From the NCBI GenBank assembly GCA_949747745.1, contig CATKFT010000109.1, forward strand, positions 1 through 6,350: a stretch of DNA of 6,350 bases, given 5' to 3'. This document shows, piece after piece, positions 1 to 5,218 of the stretch. How positions within the stretch are numbered: position 1 is the stretch's first letter; every line of letters begins with the position of its first letter. A model generated the notes under the pieces. That model saw only the letters and a list, made by a program, of their open reading frames with translations, ran no database searches and was not told the DNA's origin. Both the position numbers and the translations under genes were made by a program. The DNA is from an uncultured Clostridia bacterium (GTDB taxonomy: Bacteria; Bacillota_A; Clostridia; TANB77; CAG-508).

Positions 1-206
1 CCTGCCATATTGGCTTATGCTCATTAATAGTTTTATCTATATATACTTACCTCGATGTTGCTGAGATAAGAGGTTTTTCTACTAAGTTTGATATTGTTAT
101 ATTAACATAATTTTACTACAATTTCAACAGAATTTTCTTATTTTCTCACATATTATATCATTTTCGTTACCTCACTAAAATGGTTCTTGGCATACCATCA
201 TCCTTT
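1..206. other. Left-edge non-coding stretch
   Basis: No convincing coding region is seen on either strand. The only possible signal is a minus-strand extended -10 box (TGA then TATAAT, plus-strand 152-160) pointing off the left edge. It has no good -35 partner, so it is at best a weak promoter for a gene outside the window. A 5-bp inverted repeat (ACCTC 49-53, GAGGT 70-74) followed by a T run is too short to call a terminator. Confidence 0.3.
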
Positions 207-542
207 TTAATACCAATATGCTAATTTCAAAAATGAATTTACTAGTTTTGTTTGTTCTTCTAACTCTTCTTTTTTTGCTATATTATATTTTATTCCATTC
301 ATATTTCTTGAACTTAAAGTCCATAAAAACGCTTTTAATTTTGGAAATCTTTCAATATTTTCTTTCATAAAACAAATTAAATCACATAATTTCTTATATA
401 ATTCACTTTGTTTTTTTTCTTCTTCTATATACTTATTAACATCTACCATCAATTCTAAGGGCTTAGCCATTTCTAATCTACTACTCGTTTCGTTAAATGA
501 ATTGACAAAATTTTTATAACTTTCACAAAATATTCTATACAT
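207..542 (-). CDS. Small helical hypothetical protein, partner of nucleotidyltransferase
   Basis: I do not recognise this 111-residue protein. It looks soluble and mostly helical: residues 30-65 are rich in Glu, Lys and Leu, and the C-terminal end is aromatic (LAYWY). There is no signal peptide or membrane segment. I see no HEPN RxxxxH motif and no clear helix-turn-helix. The start ATG at 542 is supported by AGGGAG seven bases upstream. It overlaps the 3' end of the nucleotidyltransferase gene by 8 bases, so the two are probably translationally coupled and made together. That arrangement suggests a partner or regulator of the nucleotidyltransferase, as in two-gene abortive-infection or toxin-antitoxin modules. 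This is inference from gene order only. It stops with TAA at 207-209, and no terminator is evident after it. Confidence 0.7.
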   Translation of the reverse strand: MYRIFCESYKNFVNSFNETSSRLEMAKPLELMVDVNKYIEEEKKQSELYKKLCDLICFMKENIERFPKLKAFLWTLSSRNMNGIKYNIAKKEELEEQTKLVNSFLKLAYWY

Positions 543-1041
543 TATACTTCTCCCTAAATATCTTCAATTTTTTCTCGAATTTAGATTTTTTACTTTCAAA
601 TAAATCATTTCTATTTAAAACTTCTTCTATAACAGTATTAAGAATCTCTTTATCACAGTTAGGTATTATTTGCTCCAAATCCTCTATATCTTTGGGGGCA
701 AGTCTTATTATTTTACTTATTGCAATATCTTCTTTTGAAAGAATATAAACATTAATGTATTGAAACTCCTCTAGTTTTATTGCTCTTTTTTTATAATTTG
801 GAGATAATATTGTACTTTGATATTCTAACATATCATAATCTCTTAATAATACAAATACTTTTCCATATTTTGCAGAATAGCCTAAATCTACAAAATCTAT
901 ATCTAAAGTGGCTCTTGTTGTATATTCACCTAATATACATGCTCCTCCTCCAATAATATAAATATCAAATGGCTCAAGTTTAAACATTTTTGTTACTTCT
1001 TCCATTTCATGAAGTACCTCTATTAAATTATCTTTAATCAT
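535..1041 (-). CDS. DUF6036-like nucleotidyltransferase
   Basis: A 168-residue protein with the layout of small minimal nucleotidyltransferases (DUF6036 / AbiEii-like). It has a glycine-rich turn GGGACILGEY at residues 31-40, then TRATLDID at 42-49, whose D47 and D49 would be the metal-binding Asp-x-Asp pair. The later block LSKEDIAISKIIRLAPKDIEDL (starting at residue 101) resembles the conserved D-x-x-x-SK and KD-x-x-DL segment of AbiEii and related enzymes. Such proteins transfer nucleotides to RNA or protein targets and often act as toxins or in phage defence; the substrate here is unknown. ATG at 1041 is preceded by GGGTGGG (plus-strand 1050-1056), a weak but well-spaced Shine-Dalgarno. 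It has its own promoter and is first in a two-gene operon. In AbiE systems a regulator normally precedes the transferase; here no gene precedes it. Confidence 0.8.
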   Translation of the reverse strand: MIKDNLIEVLHEMEEVTKMFKLEPFDIYIIGGGACILGEYTTRATLDIDFVDLGYSAKYGKVFVLLRDYDMLEYQSTILSPNYKKRAIKLEEFQYINVYILSKEDIAISKIIRLAPKDIEDLEQIIPNCDKEILNTVIEEVLNRNDLFESKKSKFEKKLKIFREKYNV

Positions 1042-1060
1042 ATGCTTTTCCCACCCTAAT

Positions 1061-1074
1061 TATACTTTAGTATA
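1061..1074. promoter_or_regulatory. Palindrome on the predicted transcription start (candidate operator)
   Basis: TATACTTTAGTATA is an inverted repeat with two perfect 6-base arms and a 2-base centre. It touches the -10 box and covers the predicted start point of the nucleotidyltransferase operon. That position suits a repressor site and autoregulation would be typical of such modules. It is AT-rich, so chance occurrence is possible. Confidence 0.4.
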
Positions 1075-1102
1075 TTTTACACTTTTTTAACTATTTTATC
1101 AA
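1074..1102 (-). promoter_or_regulatory. Sigma-A-type promoter of the nucleotidyltransferase operon
   Basis: Read on the minus strand: -35 TTGATA (plus-strand 1097-1102), a 17-base spacer and -10 TAAAAT (1074-1079). The start point is predicted near 1067, giving a leader of about 26 bases before the ATG at 1041. Box identity and spacing are close to consensus. Confidence 0.65.
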
Positions 1103-1133
1103 TTAATTTTACAAAATATTATTTCTTATATTT

Positions 1134-1190
1134 GTGGTAAATGCCACTTGCCATGCGAAAACCGTAGAGAAGATTTTCGTAACGAAGCAC
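1134..1190. other. Structured, GC-richer intergenic island
   Basis: This stretch is visibly richer in G and C than its surroundings. It carries a small hairpin (GTGG 1134-1137 / CCAC 1144-1147) and a second (CGAAAA 1156-1161 / TTTTCG 1174-1179). An alternative pairing TTCG-TAA-CGAA overlaps the second stem at 1176-1186. It ends just before the terminator at 1202. No open reading frame of note is present; on the minus strand there is only an 11-codon frame from about 1153. It could be a remnant of a repeat, part of a small RNA, or the 3' end of a lost gene. Confidence 0.35.
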
Positions 1191-1201
1191 GAATTATTTA
1201 G

Positions 1202-1244
1202 AAAAAGGAGCAACCTCAATATTTTTATGGGGTTGCTCCTTTTT
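1202..1244. terminator. Bidirectional rho-independent terminator
   Basis: Perfect 14-base arms, AAAAAGGAGCAACC (1202-1215) and GGTTGCTCCTTTTT (1231-1244), enclose a short loop that can pair further (one G-U and one C-G pair). An A run leads and a T run trails, so it works in either direction. On the minus strand it would end transcription coming from rnr and insulate the nucleotidyltransferase operon. Confidence 0.85.
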
Positions 1245-1278
1245 GTATAATAGGAAAGTATGCTATTTTAAGTTAAAC

Positions 1279-1301
1279 GTAGGGGCGAGCATTGCTCATC
1301 C
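1279..1301 (+). repeat. REP-like palindromic repeat, copy 1 (degenerate)
   Basis: GTAGGGGCGAGC followed by ATT and GCTCATCC forms an imperfect palindrome: GAGC/GCTC core, outer GG/CC, one mismatch. Its GTAGGGGCGA start matches 9 of 10 bases of the minus-strand sequence at 5779-5788 area (GTAAGGGCGA), so this looks like a dispersed palindromic intergenic repeat. Confidence 0.45.
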
Positions 1302-1322
1302 AAGAGGCGAAGCCTCTTTTTT
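1302..1322 (+). terminator. Short hairpin with T run
   Basis: AAGAGGC (1302-1308), loop GAA, GCCTCTT (1312-1318), followed by further T residues to 1322. It has the form of a plus-strand terminator, yet no plus-strand gene lies upstream. It is more likely part of the adjoining repeat element. On the minus strand it lacks a T run. Confidence 0.4.
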
Positions 1323-1392
1323 GTATTAACTCTATTTAAGTTAAAAAATATTGGTAAACATTGTCCATACATAGCAAAATTTTAATTACATT

Positions 1393-2433
1393 TTAATTAT
1401 CTTCTTCAACTAATTCAAATGCTACTTTTCTTGTTTCTTTATTTGCATCAATTACTCTTATTTTTACTTTATCTCCTATTTTATAAATTTTACCTGTTCT
1501 TTCTCCTATTAAATGTTTTCTTTCATCATCATATATAAAGTATTCATTTTTTCCTAGATTTTCAAATTTAATTAGCCCTTCTACTGTATTTTCTAGTTCC
1601 ACAAATATACCAAAGTTGGTAACACTACTTATAATTCCCTCATACTCTTGTTCAATCTTATCTTGCATAAATTCCGCCTTTTTTAAATCCTCACTATCTC
1701 TTTCTACTTTTTTTGCTATCTTTTCTCTTTCTGAAGATTGCTCTGCTGTCTTTTGTGCTATTTTTTCATATTCTTCTAAAACTTTGTCATCCAAATTATA
1801 TCCGTTCTCTATATACATAGATATAATTCTGTGTATGAATAAATCTGGATATCTTCTTATTGGTGATGTAAAATGACAATAAAATTTACTAGATATTCCA
1901 AAATGACCTTTATTTTCACTTTCATATTTCGCTACTTTTAATGTTCTTAATATTAAAGTAGATACTACCATTTCCTCTTGTTTTCCTTTTATATCTTCAA
2001 GTACTTTTGCAAATTCTTGTGGATGTATATTATCTTTAGAAGCTTTTATTTTATAACCAAAATTATATAAAAATTTATTTAGTTCATTTATTTTTTCCAT
2101 ATCTGGTGTTTCATGTACTCTATATATAAAAGGTGCTTCTAACCAATAAAATTTTTCTGCAATGGTTTCATTTGCTGTTAGCATAAACTCTTCAATAATT
2201 TTATTTGCAAATGTTAATTCATATTTTCCTACATCAATAGCTTTTCCATTTTCATCTAAAGTTATCTTACTTTCAGGTATGTCTAAATCTAAACTTCCTC
2301 CAATTTCTCTCCTTTTTTCTAAAATCTTTGCAAGTTCTTCCATTAATTTAAATTCCTCTAAATATTTAGCATACTTTTTTACAACTTTATCATCAGAATT
2401 TTCTAATATTTTTGTTACATTTGTATATGTCAT
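1393..2433 (-). CDS. rnr: Ribonuclease R, C-terminal part (frame-shifted from N-terminal part)
   Basis: Carries the second half of the RNB exonuclease domain and the S1 domain of RNase R, a 3'-to-5' processive exoribonuclease. The RNB end signature HFTSPIRRYPDLFIHR is at residues 187-202. The S1 RNA-binding domain runs from about residue 262 (EYEGIISSVTNFGIFVEL) to about 342. The protein ends soon after S1 and lacks the Lys-rich tail of many RNase R proteins. The ATG at 2433 is an internal Met of the family segment ERMTYT. In-frame family sequence (VVSSDIFKAVINVKER) continues upstream to about 2481, so this is not an independent gene start. GAGAGG directly abuts the ATG, too close for efficient initiation. 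With the upstream part it would give a normal protein of about 708 residues. Confidence 0.9.
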   Translation of the reverse strand: MTYTNVTKILENSDDKVVKKYAKYLEEFKLMEELAKILEKRREIGGSLDLDIPESKITLDENGKAIDVGKYELTFANKIIEEFMLTANETIAEKFYWLEAPFIYRVHETPDMEKINELNKFLYNFGYKIKASKDNIHPQEFAKVLEDIKGKQEEMVVSTLILRTLKVAKYESENKGHFGISSKFYCHFTSPIRRYPDLFIHRIISMYIENGYNLDDKVLEEYEKIAQKTAEQSSEREKIAKKVERDSEDLKKAEFMQDKIEQEYEGIISSVTNFGIFVELENTVEGLIKFENLGKNEYFIYDDERKHLIGERTGKIYKIGDKVKIRVIDANKETRKVAFELVEEDN

Positions 2434-2458
2434 CCTCTCTTTTACATTTATTACTGCT

Positions 2459-3520
2459 TTAAATATATCTGATGATACTACTTTTCCGCTTATTATCTAT
2501 TTCCATTTCAACTGATAAAGTAAATCTATCTTTTCCAGCATTTAAACTACATATCCCATTTGATAATTTGGGTGGTAGCATTGGTATTACTCTATCTAAC
2601 ATGTATATGCTTGTTCCTCTTGCTTGTGCTTCTTTATCTAATTTAGAATTTTCTTTTACATAATAGCTAACATCTGCAATATATACTCCTAGTTTATAAT
2701 TTCCATTTGATAATTTTTCTACTCTTACAGCATCATCTAAATCTTTTGCATCTTCCCCATCTATTGTAAAAATTACTTTATCTCTTAAATCCACTCTATT
2801 TGGAATATCCTTTTTTTCTATTTCTTCATGTATTTTTTCTGCTTCTTCTAAAACAAATTCTGGAAACTCATATGGTAAATTATACTCCCTTATTAAACAC
2901 AGCATATCCACTCCTGCTTGATTAATATTTCCTATAACTTCTATAATTTCTCCTTCTGCGTTTTTCCCTTTTTCTGGATATTTTGTTATTTTTACAACAA
3001 CTTTTTCATTGTCTTTTGCTGTTTTAAATTTCTTTTTCGAAATAAATATATCTGTTCCTATTCTTTTATCATCAGGAATAACAAATCCAAAATTTCTACT
3101 ATCATTAAACGTTCCCACTACTTTCGTTATATTACGTTTGATAATTTTTATAATTTTACCCTCTTTATTTTTATTTCCTATTTCTTGTTGCATAATTTTA
3201 ACCAAAACAGTATCTCCATTTAAAGCATTTTTTACATTTTCAGAAGATATATATATTTCTTCTGTTTCTTTTGTTTGAACAAATCCAAATCCTTTCGCTT
3301 TTGCATTATAAATCCCTTCTACATACTCTTCATCCATTAAAATGTACTTGTTTTTTCTATTTTTTCTAATTTTATACTCAGCTTCTAACTCTTCTAAAAT
3401 GTTTTTTAAATCTTCTATTTCATTTTTAGGTACCATTAAAACTTGTGCCATTTCTTTTGCTTTCATAGGCACATATTCCTTATCTTTTATAAATTCTAAA
3501 ATTTTTTCTTTTCTGTCCAT
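2459..3520 (-). CDS. rnr: Ribonuclease R, N-terminal part (ends at frameshift)
   Basis: First half of RNase R, which degrades structured RNA and takes part in rRNA quality control and trans-translation. Domains: N-terminal winged-helix-like segment (about 1-62); first cold-shock domain (about 66-120, with KGFGFV); second cold-shock domain (about 134-195, with NFGFVIPD); then the RNB catalytic start. FTIDGEDAKDLDDAV at 251-265 supplies the magnesium-binding aspartates D254, D260, D262 and D263. The start ATG at 3520 has AAGGAGAG just upstream (plus-strand 3524-3531). After MEIDN (residue 343) the frame goes wrong: family sequence should continue NGKVVSS but KRKSSIIRYI-stop is read. Deleting one base (C at 2489 on plus) restores it exactly. 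It follows secG, the usual Bacillota order. Sequencing error or true loss cannot be separated here. Confidence 0.93.
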   Translation of the reverse strand: MDRKEKILEFIKDKEYVPMKAKEMAQVLMVPKNEIEDLKNILEELEAEYKIRKNRKNKYILMDEEYVEGIYNAKAKGFGFVQTKETEEIYISSENVKNALNGDTVLVKIMQQEIGNKNKEGKIIKIIKRNITKVVGTFNDSRNFGFVIPDDKRIGTDIFISKKKFKTAKDNEKVVVKITKYPEKGKNAEGEIIEVIGNINQAGVDMLCLIREYNLPYEFPEFVLEEAEKIHEEIEKKDIPNRVDLRDKVIFTIDGEDAKDLDDAVRVEKLSNGNYKLGVYIADVSYYVKENSKLDKEAQARGTSIYMLDRVIPMLPPKLSNGICSLNAGKDRFTLSVEMEIDNKRKSSIIRYI

Positions 3521-3546
3521 TTTCTCTCCTTATAAAATTTAAAATA

Positions 3547-3576
3547 GGGGCAACATTATTTTGCTACCCCCTTTTT
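3547..3576. terminator. Hairpin between secG and rnr
   Basis: GGGGCAA (3547-3553) pairs with TTGC, a 2-base TA bulge, then CCCC (3561-3570). A clean T run follows on plus. On the minus strand the stem is followed by TATTTTAAATTTT, a weaker tract. It could partially end secG transcripts before rnr, letting rnr be made at a lower level. Confidence 0.5.
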
Positions 3577-3591
3577 ATTATTTACTTAAAA

Positions 3592-3840
3592 CTAAATTAC
3601 ATACATAATAGAAAGTGCAATTGTTAATATTGCAAATGCTATTCCTAAAATTATAGTCCATCTTTTTATTTTTCCTTCAGTTGTTCTTCCTTTATTTTTT
3701 TCATAAAAATTGTTTGAAGAAGAACCTGTCATTGCTCCACTCATTCCACCATCATCCTTAGATTGCATCATTGCCACAATAATTAATGCTAAACAAACTA
3801 TAACATAAACTCCTATTAATACATATTTTAATATTTCCAT
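3592..3840 (-). CDS. secG: Protein translocase subunit SecG
   Basis: An 82-residue membrane protein with the typical SecG form. A first helix lies at about residues 5-24 and a second at about 61-82. The conserved linker between them is rich in Gly, Ser and Asn: QSKDDGGMSGAMTGSSSNN at 26-44, then FYEKNKGRTTEGK. SecG joins SecY and SecE in the plasma-membrane channel and eases SecA-driven export. Length is normal for the family. ATG at 3840 has GAGGAGG eight bases upstream (plus-strand 3849-3855). It is first in the secG-rnr cluster, driven by the promoter at 3903-3931. A hairpin touches its Shine-Dalgarno. Confidence 0.95.
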   Translation of the reverse strand: MEILKYVLIGVYVIVCLALIIVAMMQSKDDGGMSGAMTGSSSNNFYEKNKGRTTEGKIKRWTIILGIAFAILTIALSIMYVI

Positions 3841-3854
3841 TTATATATCCTCCT

Positions 3855-3873
3855 CAAAATTCGAAGAATTTTG
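3855..3873 (-). promoter_or_regulatory. Leader hairpin abutting the secG ribosome site
   Basis: Minus-strand CAAAATTC, loop TTC, GAATTTTG: 8 perfect pairs with a 3-base loop. Its last G is the first G of the GAGGAGG Shine-Dalgarno. It could stabilise the message or tune initiation. The stem is AT-rich, so its effect may be small. Confidence 0.4.
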
Positions 3874-3902
3874 TACTCTTCACTATTAATTTTAACATTA
3901 AT

Positions 3903-3931
3903 ATTTTAGCATAAAGTAAAATAAAATGCAA
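3903..3931 (-). promoter_or_regulatory. secG-rnr promoter, extended -10 type
   Basis: Read on minus: -35 TTGCAT (plus-strand 3926-3931), 17-base spacer, TGC before -10 TAAAAT (3903-3908). Start predicted near 3896. Its -35 is only 6 bases from that of the divergent plus-strand promoter. Confidence 0.65.
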
Positions 3932-3937
3932 ATGATT

Positions 3938-3966
3938 TTGAAAATTTCTTTATTTTGTGATATAAT
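3938..3966 (+). promoter_or_regulatory. Strong promoter of the small membrane-protein unit
   Basis: -35 TTGAAA (3938-3943), a 17-base spacer, TGA, then a perfect -10 TATAAT (3961-3966). One mismatch from consensus in the -35, ideal spacing and an extended -10 make it the best promoter in the window. Start predicted near 3973. Confidence 0.8.
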
Positions 3967-3968
3967 TT

Positions 3969-4011
3969 TAATAGTTCTTTGTAACTATTAGTTTATGAGC
4001 ATATTTGCTCA
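3969..4011 (+). promoter_or_regulatory. Two leader hairpins ahead of the small ORF
   Basis: Hairpin one: TAATAGTT (3969-3976) with AACTATTA (3983-3990), 8 perfect pairs and a 6-base loop, at the predicted transcription start. Hairpin two: TGAGCA (3996-4001), loop TATT, TGCTCA (4006-4011). They occupy most of the leader of about 60 bases before AAAGGAGAG (4021-4029). They may act as a 5' stabiliser or, for the first, as a DNA operator. No known riboswitch is recognised. Confidence 0.45.
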
Positions 4012-4033
4012 CATACACTGAAAGGAGAGTTTT

Positions 4034-4234
4034 ATGATCCAAAAAGGTTGTCGGCTTTTTCTAATTTATGCATTTATTGTTGCAATCCTGTTCTTAGTCT
4101 GCTTGTTTATTTTTAATATTCGTTATCATAAGAATACTAAAAAAGATGCTGGCTATTATAGGTTATACATCTATTGCATATTACTTTGCATCATATGTGT
4201 TGTAGGGCTTGTATCAGTACTTTTTATTTTTTAA
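4034..4234 (+). CDS. Small two-helix membrane protein, unrecognised
   Basis: A 66-residue, very hydrophobic protein with two predicted membrane helices (about residues 8-28 and 44-66). They are joined by a short basic loop, RYHKNTKKDAG (30-40). The N-terminus MIQKGCR is positive, and five Cys residues (6, 23, 48, 52, 55) stand out for such a small protein. The start is well supported: AAAGGAGAG precedes the ATG by 4-6 bases. It is the only plus-strand gene and has its own near-consensus promoter, structured leader and strong terminator, so it is a monocistronic unit designed for high expression. I do not recognise a family. It may be a membrane stress peptide, a toxin-like peptide or an accessory subunit of a membrane complex; none is shown. 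It is divergent from secG. Confidence 0.7.
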   Translation: MIQKGCRLFLIYAFIVAILFLVCLFIFNIRYHKNTKKDAGYYRLYIYCILLCIICVVGLVSVLFIF

Positions 4235-4252
4235 ACTCTCTTCACATATTTT

Positions 4253-4296
4253 GGGGTTATTTGTAGATTTTCACTGTCTACAATAACCCTCTTTTT
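4253..4296 (+). terminator. Strong terminator after the small membrane-protein gene
   Basis: GGGTTATTTGTAGA (4254-4267) pairs with TCTACAATAACCC (4277-4289), 13 pairs with one bulged T, and a 9-base loop. CTCTTTTT follows. It begins about 20 bases after the stop codon and closes a transcript of roughly 320 bases. On the minus strand there is no T tract. Confidence 0.85.
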
Positions 4297-4356
4297 ATAT
4301 AATAATTTTTAAAATTTTTTAGTAATTGTATTGTTCTAATAACAAAATTAATTCTC

Positions 4357-5049
4357 CTATAAAATTATAGAAATCACACTATAAATAATTATTTTTATGA
4401 TATTCTTACAGAATATATCATAATTAACTAATTTAATCCCTACATCATTTAGTTTATCATATTCACTAACAATTCTATCTATATCTATTCTAGAACATAT
4501 GTTGTTTTCTTTTAAGTATTCTTTTGCAACAAATCTTGCTTTTATCATAGCATCTGTTTCTAACATACTTCTTATAGCATAATGTACAAATCCCATAATC
4601 GTTAATATTGATAAATATATTATTGGGCTTGTTATTATTTTTAGTAACGTTAATATTGTTATTATAATAAAATATATTCCATATATATTTGTATATATAA
4701 AATTAAACCATAGCATTTTTTTACTTTGTATAGAATGTATGCACTCATGTGCTATTGTTTGTATTCTTGTATAAGAATCTCTTATATTTGCTATTGATAT
4801 TGTATTATTCACCACTATATATAAACTAGTTTTGCTTTCTTTTTCTTCTTTTATTTGCACATCACTATTTCCTAATTTATCTAATATGCTTTTACATATC
4901 TCTATATTTTCTGGAAATGAATTGGTTAATTCATCTAATTCTTTATTTTCTGCAATTTTTTTTACTTTTTTTATATTTATTCCTAATACAAATCCTACAA
5001 TAATAAGAAATACTACACATATAAATATAATTACTGCATATGAAATCAT
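4357..5049 (-). CDS. Membrane-anchored zinc metallopeptidase-like protein
   Basis: A 230-residue protein with an N-terminal membrane helix (about 3-23), a hydrophilic region (25-97), the motif IAHECIHSIQS (HExxH at 101-105), further hydrophobic segments (about 117-137 and 139-157), ETDA at 164-167 and a last hydrophobic segment (214-230). H101 and H105 would bind zinc, E102 act as base, and E164 may be the third ligand. This plan resembles the YugP-type zinc peptidase family (PF04298: HEVGHAIQ, and a later E-x-x-A motif), but the rest looks divergent and family assignment is tentative. The active site would lie at the membrane. ATG at 5049 is preceded by AAGGAGGAGA. It appears to be a single gene between ylbF-like and the convergent small membrane gene. 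Substrate unknown. Confidence 0.65.
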   Translation of the reverse strand: MISYAVIIFICVVFLIIVGFVLGINIKKVKKIAENKELDELTNSFPENIEICKSILDKLGNSDVQIKEEKESKTSLYIVVNNTISIANIRDSYTRIQTIAHECIHSIQSKKMLWFNFIYTNIYGIYFIIITILTLLKIITSPIIYLSILTIMGFVHYAIRSMLETDAMIKARFVAKEYLKENNICSRIDIDRIVSEYDKLNDVGIKLVNYDIFCKNIIKIIIYSVISIIL

Positions 5050-5148
5050 TTCTCCTCCTTTTTATTAGAGTAAACCTATAAAAATTACTAAGTTTACATG
5101 TAGCAGATATGCACAATCTTTTAATTGCCAAAATAAACAAAAACAATA

Positions 5149-5157
5149 ATTATATCA
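5149..5157 (-). promoter_or_regulatory. Possible extended -10 box for the metallopeptidase gene
   Basis: Minus-strand TGA then TATAAT lies about 100 bases upstream of the ATG at 5049. There is no good -35 at 17 bases, so it is only a candidate. A weak inverted repeat (GTAAAC 5070-5075, GTTTAC 5092-5097) lies in the resulting leader. Confidence 0.3.
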
Positions 5158-5218
5158 TTTTGTTTTTATAATAGTTCTCCAGAAAAACAATTTGTATTAA
5201 TCCCCTATTATTATAATT

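Larger units (their letters stand above)
1263..1345. repeat. Hairpin element flanked by imperfect direct repeats
   Basis: CTATTTTAAGTTAAA (1263-1277) recurs as CTATTTAAGTTAAA (1332-1345), with one T fewer. Between the copies are about 54 bases holding two hairpins: the GTAGGGGCGA-type repeat at 1279-1301 and the stem at 1302-1318. Direct repeats around a small structured insert resemble a miniature mobile or repetitive element with a target duplication, but this is inference and the repeats are AT-rich. Confidence 0.35.

Noticed and set aside
1246..1251. TATAAT as a plus-strand promoter
   Set aside because: It lies in the tail of the terminator, has no -35 at a suitable distance and no gene downstream on plus.
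1042..1392. tmRNA (ssrA) or a tRNA downstream of rnr
   Set aside because: No CCA end, no T-loop GTTCRA sequence and no recognisable tag reading frame were seen.
1616..3542. Several plus-strand open frames opposite rnr
   Set aside because: All are antisense to well-conserved RNase R sequence, have Phe/Ser/Ile-rich low-complexity composition and no supporting ribosome sites.
4943..5146. Minus-strand open frame overlapping the start of the metallopeptidase gene
   Set aside because: It overlaps the metallopeptidase start region in another frame; the metallopeptidase has the strong Shine-Dalgarno and the motif-bearing product.
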